Origin: Manis javanica | Lineage: Eukaryota; Chordata; Mammalia; Pholidota; Manidae | Assembly: GCF_040802235.1 (NCBI RefSeq) | Contig: NC_133174.1 | Location: 107,947,647-108,011,646, forward strand | Reading direction: 5' to 3' | Length of the DNA: 64,000 bases | Shown here: piece after piece, positions 9,791-22,334 of the stretch | Layout: each line of letters begins with the position of its first letter | Numbering within the stretch: position 1 is the stretch's first letter | The notes under the pieces: generated by a model | Database searches by the model: none | Told to the model about the DNA's origin: nothing | The model's input: the letters and a program-made list of their open reading frames with translations, nothing else | Made by a program: the position numbers and the translations under genes

Positions 9791-12700
9791 AGGAAGTTTT
9801 TTTTAATGGTTAGATGACAAGTAGGTACTCCTTCAATTTCATTGTAAGCAAAGACCTGGAAACCACGTGACCACCTTGAAGATAAGTTACGCTGTTACCG
9901 CAGTCACTTGTTTCCTCAGCCCCGCCATCAGTGTCTTGAATTGTCCCTGTTTGTCTCTATGGAGGTTTTTATACCCTCTTTCCATTCCCCACACTAAGTT
10001 TTGGGATGGATGAGAAGTATGCTCTTCTGTCTGTCAAGGGGGACACAGGCGATCATGAAAGGGAGAGGGTAGGAAAGGCGATTCTGCAGTTTGTGCCTGC
10101 CTCAGACAGGTGGATTAAAGGAAATCTGAGAATGTAATGAAGTAGAGGCTCCAGAAACTGATTCCTTTAAAAGTATGTGTACTTATCTTTAACTATAGCT
10201 GCTCCAACCCAGTGGTTCTATAATTTTAGTGCTTATCAGAATTGCTCGGTGAATTTGTAAATATGTGAGTTCCATGGCCTGGCTCCTCGTGATTCTGATT
10301 CAGGCCTGGAGTGGGGCCCAGGTCTCTGCATTCGAAGCTCACCTGCTTGCCTCCCCCCGTCTGGTGCAGGTTGTCTGCACTTGACACATTCAAGAAACCC
10401 TGGACTGGAGTATAAGATACAGAGGGCAGCTTGCATGTGGGCTGCAGGCTACACACATGCCCACCCCCCTGTGGCCTCTCTGTGCTCAGGCTCTAGGGCA
10501 GGCCTCTGAGGCTAAAGGATTTGCCTTGTGGGTTCTGTGTGGCCACACAGGACCCAGAGGACTGAACAAACCATTAGCCATTCATGGAGTTGGGTTACTG
10601 GCAAAACCTATCCTTAAACAGCCCTGCCTCCACCCTCCCCTTGCCCTGCTCCTTTTTTGCTGGCAGATGGCAAGTCCTCTGAGATTGCTCATGTGCCATG
10701 TCCCACAGGCCAAAAGAAGATTGTGTGCCTCTCAGAAATGGTTGCAGGTAGTGGTGAGCTGGTGCCAATTTATAATGTCTGTAAGAGCCAGTCATTAAAT
10801 CTGCAAGCCTTTGGTTAAACAATGCTATTTAAAATTTAAACCACAGATAAATGATAATAAAGACAAAGGTTAATAGATACTCAAAACCTATCATTTCCTA
10901 ATTATTTTCCTACCTTTTACTATTATTTATGATCTTGAGATTATTGGCATCCATTATCTCTGGTGGAAATACTATGTAAGAGTATCACTGGCATCTCTTC
11001 TTAAGCCCACATTAGACTACGTCACAATGAGCTTGAAATTGGCTATGGTGAGAGTATTTACAGGATGTAAACAAGAAATGCCAGAAATCGGGGCTTCCTT
11101 TTGGAGAGCGGACTGTAAACATTTACCAACACACCCATCACTGGTTGCTGGCCTCGGTCAAATCCATGGCCCGATTTGTCTGCCTCTTGGCCTCAAAAGA
11201 GCTGTTTCAACTTCCATTCGTAGTCCAGGGATTTTTCCACTTGAGGGTGCAAATCCATCCTAGAGAGTTGTTAAAAATAAGTTCCTGCCTCCTTCCCCCA
11301 AGAAATTCTGATTCAGTGTGACCTAGGAATCTGCATGTTTAACAAGCTCCCAGGTGCTTCTGAAGAAGGTGGGCCAACCAGACAGACCAGAATTGGGTAA
11401 GTGCTGAAGGGAAAAGATGTTGAAAAAGGATTAACAAAATGTCCTGTTCTTAACCTTAATGCATGAGAACATAATGCTTTCATGTAATTGTTTATATTAA
11501 CGAAGCTAAAGTAAATCCTCTCCCTAATGGGGCTGCATGAAAGCTTGCCTGACTGAACTCAACCCCTAATGGTTTATTCCTTTGATTTAGTGAATGCCCA
11601 CGTCAAGGCAAAAATTGAGCCAATGATGTCACGCAGAATTTCTAATCTCTTTTCTGCCATTACTCTCACCTTTGCACATACTGTGCACTGCAGTAGACCA
11701 TTCAGACTGAACATTTGTTGAGCACCTCTAGGTGTAAGGCCCTGTGATCGACACTCATATAATCCTATGGGTCAATCCATAATCAACAATGATGTGGAAT
11801 GATTGATTTTCCTCTGTATATATTTCAACTTTATTCCCAGGGGGTTGAAGGCTTTCTACCACCTCCCACTCCCATTGCCACCTGTGTGCCAGCTGTTGCT
11901 ACCTCTGTAGTCTGTCTTGCCTCAACCTTTGGGATTCGCTCTTGCCACACACACAGCTTCATTAAGACCAAGTGTGTCTTTTTTTGTGTGTCTTATCCCA
12001 AACTCACCTTTTAGAAGACTCCTGATTATGGAGTATGACTTAGCAAAGTGAAATTCTATTTAAAGTTTTTTTGCCATTGTTTTAATTGTTAGGTTTTACT
12101 CATATTCAACATTTTTAGAAAATAGTTTCAGTTCTGGTTTGCACTGCTTTATCAAACACTTCGGTTAGTTCCATGACTCACTAAAATATATGTGAAATTT
12201 GGGAGTTCAGGTGAGCAGAGTTCATTCCTGCTTTTTGATTCTGTTTGGTCTGGTCCCAGAAGCTAAGTACTGCCACCTGCTGCAATACTCTTCCTTGCTC
12301 CTTCCAGCCTAGGGATCGTGAAAATCCAAGGCCTTTTGTTCTCCTAGCAATTTTAAGTTATGCTTTTGGTCTTCTTATCCAGATAATGAATAATATGCAC
12401 TGCAATATTCTATATGTTGAGTACCACCATCTAGGGGAGACAATATTTACTGATACAGCTGATTAATGCCTTTTGGGGAAAAACATTAGGGAAAATGCTT
12501 CTCAGTATACTGATTTGAGGTATGGTCAGTTGTAACAAGAAAGTCTAGGGGTAGAACTCAATCACTGATTGTGCCATTCTGGTGTCACAGGTCAGAAGTT
12601 ACGTTAGCGCAAAAATAAAGACAGAAGAGCACAAAGGCTGACCTGTCCTGGCAGTTGGGTGAGACCAGGGATGGGCTTGGCCTTACTGGTGTTCCTAGCT

Positions 12701-13759
12701 GCCTGTGGGCCCAATACAGCCAGCGCCAGGAACTGCTGACTCCCTGCAGGTAGCTCTCAAGGAAGCTCTCACTTGGGACCACTAGTGCCTGCCTCTAGTA
12801 GTTTTGGTTATTGTTGGGATTGGGCTGTGAGACATCAATTCATTATCACCAATCTGGGCTAACATTTCATATACCAGAGGTTCATAACCTTGGTATGACC
12901 TCTAATATATATGACACAGCTAGGAATACCCCAGGCAAAAATGTAAGGTCCATGGAGTTTGTTTCAGGGTCTTCCCATCTCCCATATCTGCTCTCCTTTC
13001 TTCCTGGTATCTCCAGCATTTTTTCAGTGGTCTATTTTTCTTTTTACTCAACTGTTAGTATATGCTGAGTGATAAGGAAAATTAACTGATACCAGCTTTA
13101 CCAGTTATTCCTCCCCAGGGTGAAAAACTTTCAAGACCCAAACAAATGAAGCTATGCAAGTAAAGGCAGAGGGGTTGATATAGCTAGGGGTCGTGGCTGG
13201 CCTTATAGACATGTGGGCAAAGGCGAGCCATCTCTGTTACCCACCCTCCCTTCTCCTGTCGGTCAGTTCTATTGGCAAGAATCCCAACTCTGGACATGAG
13301 CTCCCAGGGTTGACTTCAACATATTGGATATGGCTCTGACTTCGCAGGGGACATAAACTCTGAGTGCCTTGCTTATCTCAGGTCCTGTATATCTGTTCAG
13401 TGAATAAATGAACAAGAAAGTTAAGTCCTTAGCTACGGTGCCTCTGAAGGAATGCTGGCAGGCACATAGACCATTAGAATTAGAAGGAATTTTATCTAAA
13501 TACCTCATTTTATTGGGCTCTCAGAGAATTACTTAACTTTCCCAAAGTCACAAGACCACCAGAACCAGGACTATAAACTGGAGCTCCCAATTACTGTGAA
13601 AAGATTTTTATAATATGTGATACTGCTTATCCTGAAGAGTTCATGCTTTATACTTTCATTTTAGGGATTTACCATCTTTAATCAATAATAGAAATTTTGA
13701 CAGAGATATTTACCTCTGTATCTTCTATTGTTATTCATAGTAATAAAATACAGGTATAA
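9791..13759. other. Intergenic DNA with scattered old DNA-transposon and MIR-like remnants
   Basis: No exon-like or long coding frame was recognised. About 10208-10400 (plus) begins CCCAGTGGTTCTATAATTTTAG and looks like a MER5A-type hAT remnant. About 11235-11395 (plus) carries the TTCTGATTCAGT and CTAGGAATCTGCATGTTTAA phrases of the same family. About 13480-13590 resembles a MIR core (TTTCCCAAAGTCACAAGACC, AACCAGGACTATAAACT). An exact 24-bp word starting at 12548 recurs at 13826. The open frame at 10457-10798 shows no recognisable domain and overlaps repeat sequence. Confidence 0.5.
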
Positions 13760-14038
13760 TCTGAATGTTCAGTAAATTATTTAAATTGTCCATAGATGGA
13801 ACACTTATGCACCATGAAAAAACATGGGTAGAACTCAATCACTGATTGTCCATGATATGTAGCATGAATATTATTCCATTATCTTGTATAATTATATACT
13901 CTTAAATATGTATTCATAAAAATAAAGTACAGTAAGATATTAATACTGGTTATCTCTGAATTACAGTATTATGGGTATTATACTTTTTGGCATATGTCAA
14001 GTTTTCCACAATGAACATGTATTAAAGTTAAATTAATA
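13760..14038 (+). mobile_element. Ancient L1 3' end fragment (L1M-type)
   Basis: The string GGTTATCTCTGAATTACAG followed by TTTTCCACAATGAACATGTAT is the familiar end of old mammalian L1 3' UTRs. Divergence is high and the boundaries are approximate. Confidence 0.55.
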
Positions 14039-14039
14039 T

Positions 14040-14910
14040 TTAAAAATTGTAGTTGATATACAATATTATATTGGTTTCAAGTATACAACAGTGATTCAAC
14101 AGTTATCTACATTATTAAATGCTTACCCCAGTAAGTGTACTTACTGTCAGCACAGAAAAATTAATTACAGTATTACTGACTATATTCCCTATGCTATATT
14201 TTCATCCCAGTGACTAATTTATATTTAATTGAGATTTTGTGCCTCTTTATCCCTTTCACCTATTTCACTCACCTCCCCCATGGTAACCACCCGTCTGTTA
14301 GCTCTGTGCCTGAGTCTGTTTCATTCATTTTGTTTTTTTTAGATTCCACATATAAGTGAAATCATATGGAATTTGTCTTTCTTTGCCTGGTTTATTTCAC
14401 TTAGCAGGATATCCTCTAGGTCCATCTATGTTGTTGTAAATGGTGAGATTTCTTTCATTTTTTTAATGGCTGAATAATATTCCACTGTGTATGTGTACCA
14501 CATCTTCATTATCCATTCATCTATTGATGGACACATAGGTTGCTTCCATATCTTAGCTATTTTAAATAATGCAACAATAAAATAGGAGTGCATATATTTT
14601 TTTGAGTCAGTGATTGTGTTTTCCTTGGGTAAATTCCCAAAAGTAGAATTTTGGGTTGTACGGTATTTTTTTTTCTTAGTTATTTTGAGGAAACTTCACA
14701 GTGCTTCCACAGTAGTAGCACCAATTTGCATTCCCACTAACAGCGTAGGAGGGTTCTTTTTTTATCTACTTTTATTCAACATCATACTGGAGATCCTAGC
14801 CACAGCAGTCAGACAAGAAAAAGAAACAAACAGTACCAAAACTGGTGAGGAAGAAGTAATACTCACTATTTGCAGATGATATGACACTATACACAAATAA
14901 AATTTTAAAT
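14040..14910 (-). mobile_element. Old L1 with inverted 5' segment (twin-priming type)
   Basis: 14040-14755 is a minus-strand L1 3' part, from the 3' UTR to the ORF2 C-terminal region; on the plus strand it ends GCGTAGGAGGGTTC. From 14758 to 14910 the orientation flips: the plus strand now encodes the RT segment, with LLFNIILEILATAVRQ at 14772-14819 and, about 20 codons further on, a LFADDM-like stretch. A short T-run marks the joint. Inversion of the 5' part of an L1 insertion is a known product of twin priming. The frame at 14610-14879 is an artefact of this joint. Confidence 0.7.
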
Positions 14911-15559
14911 TAAAAGAGATTTCTTATGAAATTTGTATCAGCTTGTAGATCAGTTATATCAGCAACTGAATCCTAACACCTAAGCTTTGCTATTGGTCCC
15001 AGCCAGCAATCAGCATATGTAACCTGGCTCTACTACAAATGCTGCTCGGAGGGTAATATTTTGTAAGTAAATAATACTTAAGCCTTGGTTTCTCTAGCTT
15101 TTTACTGAAGCCTCCTAAGAATTAGGTTTCCCACAAAACTGAAAGTTGCATAAACAGGTACAACAGATTCTCACATTGTTTATGTCCTTGTATTAATCTG
15201 AAAAGGCTTTATTCTAATAGTGAGAAAAGCTTTCTATTAATAAAGGGTGTTCTAATTGTGACCTTTGAAGGAAAAGGCTATGCCTTATCTTTCTATTCTT
15301 TATAGTACTTAGTACAGGTACTGTATATAGTATAGTAGGAACTCAGAAAATATGCAATACAATGATTGAAATCATAATTATAACTCCTTTCTCAGTGTCT
15401 GAGATCTGAAGCATATTATAAATGGTTCAAGGCAACCCAGGTGATCTGAAAATCATTTGCTTTGAAATTTTTCCTATGTTGCTTAGGCATAACCAGCTGC
15501 TTCAAACTTGGTTTCTACACACTTTTCAAATTCCTGTGAACTAGTCAGAAGTACATTAA
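14911..15559. other. Intergenic DNA, no feature recognised
   Basis: AT-rich, with no coding frame, tandem repeat or clear mobile element visible by eye. Confidence 0.4.
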
Positions 15560-16294
15560 AAGTATTTTTTTTAACAGAGAAATAAGGGTTAATTTTTCCC
15601 ATTCAATTCCAAGTTTTTGCAGAAATTGGCAAACTGATCTTAAAATTCATATGGAAATGCAAATGACTCAGAGTAGCTAAAACAATTTTGAAAAGGAAGA
15701 ACGAAGATAAGGGATTGATAGTTCCCAATTGCAAAAGTTATTACACAGGTGCAACAGTCAAGACAGTTTGGTATTGGCATACAGATAGGTATATAGATCA
15801 ATGGAATAAAATCGAGAGTCCAGAAATAAACCCTAACATTACGGTATTTTAGACAAGAATTCCAAGGCAATACAGTGGGAAAAGAATCTTTTCAAGAAGT
15901 AGTGCTGGGACAACTGGATAACCACATGCAAAAAAATAAAGTTGGACTTCTTCCTTACAACATGCAATTAACTCAAAATCGATCATAGACATAGCTAAAA
16001 CTAGACTTGTAGAAGAAAACTTAGGAATAAATCTTTGTGACCTTGGATAAGGCAATGGCTTGTTAAATATGACGCCAAAAGCAAAAAGGATAAAAAAATA
16101 TACATATGAAAATTAAAGATTTGTGCTTCAAAGGACAGACACATCATGAAGGTGAAAAGACAACTTACAGAATTGGAGAAAATACTTGCATATCATGTAT
16201 CTTATTAAGGAATTTGTATCCATAATATATAAAGTAGTCTTAGAACTCAGTAACAAAAGTGAAAAATAATCCAATTAAAAAATGGGCAAAAGAT
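15560..16294 (+). mobile_element. Ancient L1M-type element, 5' half (split by a later L1)
   Basis: The plus strand shows a decayed ORF2 C-terminal region (GGTATTGGCATACAGATAG, then ATCAATGGAATA, then CAATTAAAAAATGGGCAAAAG). It is interrupted at about 16294 and resumes at about 23797 with AACAGATTTGAATACAGATT, which is the expected next sequence. Stops and frameshifts are frequent, consistent with great age. Confidence 0.8.
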
Positions 16295-17360
16295 GAAGTG
16301 GAGAAAAGATGACGGCATGAGTAGTGTGGCGGAAATCTCCCAAAAGCACATATATTTTGAAAATACAGCAAATACAACTATTCCTAAAAGAGTGACCAGA
16401 AGTAACAGTACACCAGCCATTCTACATCTGGGACAAGTTAACATCTCATGGAAAAGGGTAAGGTGTAAAGCCATGATCCGGCAGGACCCGAGCACTCGCC
16501 CCACCCCAGCTCACCGGTGGGAGGGAAAGAATCAGAGCAGGGAGAGAGTGGAAGCACAGGACTGCTAAATACGCAACCCTAGAATTCTACCCTGGGAGCA
16601 CAGACCCACACTGCATGGTGCTCTGGAGATTAGAGGGGCTGAAAAGCAAAGTCTGAGAATAAGACTGAGAACAGGTTCTCACAACTGGCTGCTCTGGGAC
16701 AAAAGAAAAGCAGGCACTTTAAAAGACTTCTCAACAGTCAGAAGGTTGCTAAAGGGACAAGGGATTAGGAAAAGGAACAGGTGGAAAAAATCGTCCTGGC
16801 ACACTCAGCCCAGCAGGCTGGGAACTTTCAGGAGCATCAGGTACCCTATCCCCCTGGCTGGCAACGCAGCACCGAGGCCCCTCACCGTGATAAGCAGCCT
16901 GCTGCTCCTTCCTACCCGCCGGCACCTGTGCGCAAACTGGCTGTCCCAGTCATTGCTGCATACCAGCTGGAGGGCTGCCCCACCCACAGGAACTACACAA
17001 CTTAATGCAGAGGCTGCCTCCTGTGCTCGGATAACCAGCCCAGATGCAGAGGCTGCTCCCTGTATGCAGTTAACTGGCACAGACAGTGGAAATGGGCGTT
17101 GAGACCAGGAAACACGAAAAGTCTTTGTTCTCACAGCAGAACCTGTGCCACTCACCAGTAACCCCTGCCATCGCCCTAGGCCATCCCGAGGGCCACCCCC
17201 CATGGCTGATTAGGGGATTAACCCAGAGGACACTCCCTGCATGTGGTAAACCAGCACAAACAGCAGAGACAGGCATGGCGTCTGGGAAGCAGGAAGGGAC
17301 TTTGTCCTCCCAGCTGATACCTGTGCCACTTGCCTGCAAGCACTCCCATCACTCCAGGAC

Positions 17361-18200
17361 TATGAAAAGGCAGAAGAACCTGGTTCAATCCCAAATCCCT
17401 CAAACACCAGAAAGAGGGCTTGGTGAGACTGATCACCAATCTTCCTGAAAAAGAATTCAAAATAAAAGTCATAAGCATGCTAATGGAGCTACAGAAAAAT
17501 ATTCAAGAACTAAGGGATGAATTCAGAAGGGAGATAAATGAAACAAACAATGGAGGGATCTAAAAGCAGATTAGGTGAGGTAGAGGAGACAGTAAATGGA
17601 ATAGAAATAAGAGAACAGAAACACAGAGAAGCTGAGGCAGAGAGACAAAAAAGGATCTCTGGGAATGAAAGAGTATTAAGAGAAATGTGTGACCAATCCA
17701 AACGGAACAATGTTTGCATTATAGGGGTACCAGAAGAAGAGAGAAAAAGGGATAGAAAGTGTCTTTGAAGAAATAATTGCTGAAAACTTCCCCAAGCTGG
17801 TGAAGGAAATAGTCTCTCAGACCATGGAAGCCCACAGATCTCCCAACACAAGGGACCCAAAGAGGACAAAACCAAGACATGTAATAATTAAAATGGCAAA
17901 GATCAAGGACAAGGACAGAATATTAGAAACAGTAAGGAGAGAAAAAAGATCACCTGCAAAGGAAAACCCATCAGGCTATCATCAGACTTCTCAGCAGAAA
18001 TCTTACAGGCCAGAAGGGAATGGCATGGTATATTCTATGCAATGAAACAGAAGGGCCTTGAACCAAGAATACTCTACCCGGCAAGGTTATCATTTAAATT
18101 TGAAGGACGGATTAAACAATTCCCAGATAAGCAAAAATTGAGGTAATATACCTCCCACAAACCATCTCTATACTGTATTTTAAAGGGACTGCTCTAGATG
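17361..18200 (+). pseudogene. L1 ORF1 pseudogene (in the 16.3-23.8 kb element)
   Basis: Begins ATGAAAAGGCAGAAGAACC and is broken by frameshifts near 17400-17540, 17765 and 17950-17990. Recognisable pieces are the coiled coil (IEIREQKHREAEAERQK), the RRM start ([12 protein letters not shown]) and the ARREW-like and [13 protein letters not shown] motifs near the end. It lacks the 11-residue tandem unit found in younger copies. Confidence 0.85.
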
Positions 18201-19552
18201 GAAGTGTGCCTAAGATTAAATAGCTGTGACCAGAGAAAATAAAACCACAGCAAAGTAGACCCAACTAAATACTAACCAAAGACAAAATTAAATCAGCTAT
18301 CCACAAAGACACAAAGAGTAGAGCATATGACACCTAACATATAAAGAAAGAGTGGAGGAAGAAGAAAAAGAAGGGAGAGAATAAGGAATCATCAGATTGT
18401 GTTTATAACAGCATAATAAGTGAGTTAAGGTAGACTGCTGGATAGTAAAGAGGCTGTCCTTGAACCTTTGGTAACCATGAATCCAAAGCCTGCAATGGCA
18501 ATCAGTACATATCTATCGATAATCTCCCTAAATGTAAATGGATGGAAAGCACCAGTCAAAAGACACAGAGTTACAGAATGGATAAAAAAGCAAGACCCAT
18601 ATATATGCTGCTTACAAGAGACTCACTTCAAACCCAAAGACATACACAGACTAAAAGTGAAGGGATGGAAAAAGATTATTTCATGCAAAGAAAAGGGAGG
18701 AAAAAAGCAGGTGTTGCAGTAGTTGTATCAGACAAAATAGACTTCAAAACAAAGAAAGTAAGAAGAATTAAAGTAGGACATTACATGATGATAAAGGGGT
18801 CAGTCCAACAAGAGGATATAACCATTATAAAAATCTATGCACCCAACCCAGGAGCACCAACATATGTGAAACAAATACTAACAGAATTAAAGGGGGGAAA
18901 TAGAATGCAATGCATTCATTTTAGGAGACTTCAACACACCACTCACTCCAAAGGTCAGATCAACCAGACAGAAAATAAGTGAGGACACAGAGGCACTGAA
19001 CAACACAGATGGACCTAACAGACATCTATAGAACACTCCATCCAAAAGCAGCAGGATACACATTCTTCTCAAGTGCACATGGAACATTTTCCAGAATAGA
19101 CCACAGAGGAGGCCACAAAAAGAGCCTCAGTAAATTAAAAAAGATTGAAATTGTAACAACCAACTTCTCAGATCACAAGGGTAGAAAACTAGAAATAAAT
19201 TGTACAAAGAAAACAAAAAGGCTCACAAACACATGGAGGCTTAACAGTATGTTCCTAAATAATCAATGGACCAATGACCAAATTAAAACAGAGATCATGC
19301 AATATATAGAGACAAATGAAAACAACAGCTTCCCAACTTCTGTGGGATACAGTGAAGGCAGTCAAAGAGGAAAGTATATAGCAATCCAGGCGTATTTAAA
19401 GAAGGAAGAACAATCCCAAATGAATTAGTCTAAATTCACAATTATGAAACTGGTAAAAGAAGAACAAAAGAGGCCCCAAGTCAGTAGATGGGGGGACATA
19501 ATAAAGATCAGAGAAGAAAGAAATAAAATTGAGAATAACAAAGCAATAGAAA

Positions 19553-19646
19553 TGGTGGGGACTTGATGATGGGGGGAGTCTAGTAACCATAATGTTGCTC
19601 ATGTAATTGTAGGTTAATGATACCAAAAAAAATATGGAGGAAAAAA
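19553..19646 (+). mobile_element. Very short nested L1 3' end (94 bp)
   Basis: A piece that begins TGGTGGGGACTTGATGATGG and ends in an A-run matches the last ~90 bp of L1 (GGTTAATGATACC then A-run). It interrupts ORF2 and is flanked by AAAGCAATAGAAA (19540-19552) and AAAGCAGTAGAAA (19647-19659), a 13-bp target-site duplication with one mismatch. Confidence 0.8.
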
Positions 19647-21299
19647 AAAGCAGTAGAAAGAATTAATGAAACCAAGAGCTGGGTCTTTGAGAAAATAAGC
19701 AAAATAGATAAACTCCTAGCCAGACTTATCAAGAAAAAAAGAGAATCTACACACATAAACAATCAGAAATGAGAAAGGAAAAACCATTACAGACACCACA
19801 GATATACAAAGAATTATTAGAGAATACTATGAAAAATTACATGCTAACAAACTGGATAACCTAGAAGAAATGGACAACTTTCTAGAAATATACAACCTTC
19901 CAAGACTGACCCAGGAAGAAACACAAAATCTGAATAGACCAATTACCAGCAAGGAAATTGAATTGGTAATCAAAAAACTACTCAAGAACAAAACCCCCTT
20001 GACCAGATGGCTTCACTGCTGAATTTTATCAGACATTTAGAGAAGACATAATACCCATTCTCCTTAAAGTTTTCCAAAAAATAGAAGAGGAGGGAATACT
20101 TCCAAACTCACTCTATGAAGCTAGCATCACTCTAATACCAAAACCAGGCAAAGACATGACAAAAAAAGAAAAATATCCCAGGTGAACATAGATGCAAAAA
20201 TATTCAACAATAATATTAGCAAACTGAATTAAAAAATACATCAAGAGGATCATACATCATGACCGAGTGGGATTTATCCTAGGTATGTAAGGATGGTACA
20301 ACATTCGAAAACCCATCAACATCATCCACTATATTGAAAGAAGGATACAAGTCACATGATCATCTCCATAGATGCTGAAAAAGCATTTGACAAAATTCAA
20401 CACCCATTCATGATAAAAACTCTCAACAAGATGTGTATAGAGGACAAGTACCTCAATATAATAAAGGCCATATATAACAAACTCAAAGCTAACATCATTC
20501 TTAACAGTGAAAATCTGAGAGCTTATCTTCTAAGATCATGGACAAGACAAGGATGCCCTCTCTCCCTGCTTTTATTGAACTTAGTACTGGAGGTCCTAGC
20601 CATGGCAATTAGAGAACACAAAGAAATAAAAGGCATCCAGATTGGTAAGGAAGTTCAACTGCCACTGTTTGCAGATGACATGATATTGTTCATAAAAAAC
20701 CCTAAGGAATCTACTCCAAAACTACTAGAAATAATATATGAATTCAGCAAAGTTGCAGGATACAAAATTAATACACAGAAATCTGTTGCATTCCTATACA
20801 TTAATAATGAACTAAGCAGAAAGAGAAATCAGGAAAACAATTCCATTCACAATTGCATCAAAAAGAATAAAATACCTAGGAATAAACCTAATCAAGGAAG
20901 TAAAAGACCTATACCCTAAATACTACAAGACACTCTTGAGAGAAATTAAAGAGGATACTAATAAATCAAAAGTCATCTGATGCTCTTGGCTAGGAAGAAC
21001 TAATATTGTCAAAATGGCCATCCTGCCTAAAGCAATCTACAGATTCAATGCAATCCCTATCAAAATACCACAGTGTCCTTCAACGAACTTGAACAAATAG
21101 TTCTAATATTCATATGGAAACACAAAAGACCCTGAATAGCCAAAGCAATCCTGATAAGGAAGAATAAAACATGGGGGATCTTGCTTCCCAACTTCAAGCT
21201 CTACTACAAAGCCACAGTAATCAAGAAAATTTGGTACTGGCACAAGAATGGACCCATAGACCAATGGAACAGACTAGACAGTCAAGATATTAACCCAAG

Positions 21300-22334
21300 G
21301 GTTGAGATCCAAAATATATAAAGAGCTCACACACCTCAAGAAACAAAAAGCAAATATTCCAATTAAAAAATGGGCAGAGGAGCTGAACAGTTTTCCAAAG
21401 AAGAAATTCAGATGGCCAATAGACATATGAAAAGATGCTCCACATCACTTGTCATCAGAGAAATGCAAATTAAAACTGCAATGAGATATCACCTCACACC
21501 AGTAAGGATGGTCAAGATCAAAAAGACTACGAATAAGAAATGCTGGCAAGGATGTGGAGAAAGGGGAACCCTCCTACACTGCTGGTGAGGATGTAAATTA
21601 GTCCAACCATTGTGGAAAGCAATATGGAGGTTCCTCAAAAAGCTCAAAATAGAAATACCATTTGACCCAGGAATTCCACTCCTAGGGATTTACCCTAAGA
21701 ATACAGCAGTGCAGTTTGAAAAAGACAGATGCACCCCTATGTTTATCGCAGCACTATTTACAATAGCCAAGAAATGGAAGCAACCTCAATGTCCATCAGT
21801 AGATGAATGGATAAAGATGTGGTACATAGACAGAATGGAATATTATTCAGCCATAAGAAGAAAACAAATCCTACTATTTGCAACAACATGGAAGGAGCTA
21901 GATGGAATTATGCTCAGTGAAATAAGCCAGGTAGAGAAAGACAAGTACCAAATGATTTCACTTATATGTGGAGTATAAGAACAAAGAAAAACTGAAGGAA
22001 CAAAACAGCAGCAGAATCACAGAACCCAAGAATGGACTAACTGTTACCAAAGGGAAAGGGACTGAGGAGGATGGTTGGGAAGGGAGGGACAAGGGCGGAG
22101 GAAAAGAAAGGGGACATTACGATTAGCATGTATAATGTGAGGGGGGGCAAGGGGAGGGTTGGGCAACACAGAGAAGACAAGTAGTGATTCTACAGCATCT
22201 TACTATGCTGATGGACAGTGACTGTAATGGGGTTTGTGGGGGTGACTTGGTGAAGGGGGAGCCTAGTAAACATAATTTTCTTCATGTAATTGTAGGTTAA
22301 TGATACCAAAAGAAAAAAAAAAAAGAAAAAGAAA
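21300..22334 (+). mobile_element. Nested 5'-truncated L1 (1,035 bp)
   Basis: This starts inside the ORF2 C-terminal region (near GGGTTGAGATCCAAAATA), includes a nearly complete C-terminal motif ([15 protein letters not shown]) and a 3' UTR, and ends in an A-rich tail. It is flanked by perfect 11-bp duplications ATTAACCCAAG at 21289-21299 and 22335-22345, and the host L1 continues without loss after the second copy. Confidence 0.95.

Noticed and set aside
10457..10798. A 113-codon frame that could be a small gene
   Set aside because: No recognisable domain, no splice or codon support, and it sits next to a MER5-type remnant in intergenic DNA.
14610..14879. An 89-codon novel frame
   Set aside because: It crosses the inversion joint between two oppositely oriented L1 parts.
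16746..17448. Overlapping frames of about 120 codons
   Set aside because: They lie within the 5' UTR of the L1 at 16295-23796, on both strands, without domain signal.
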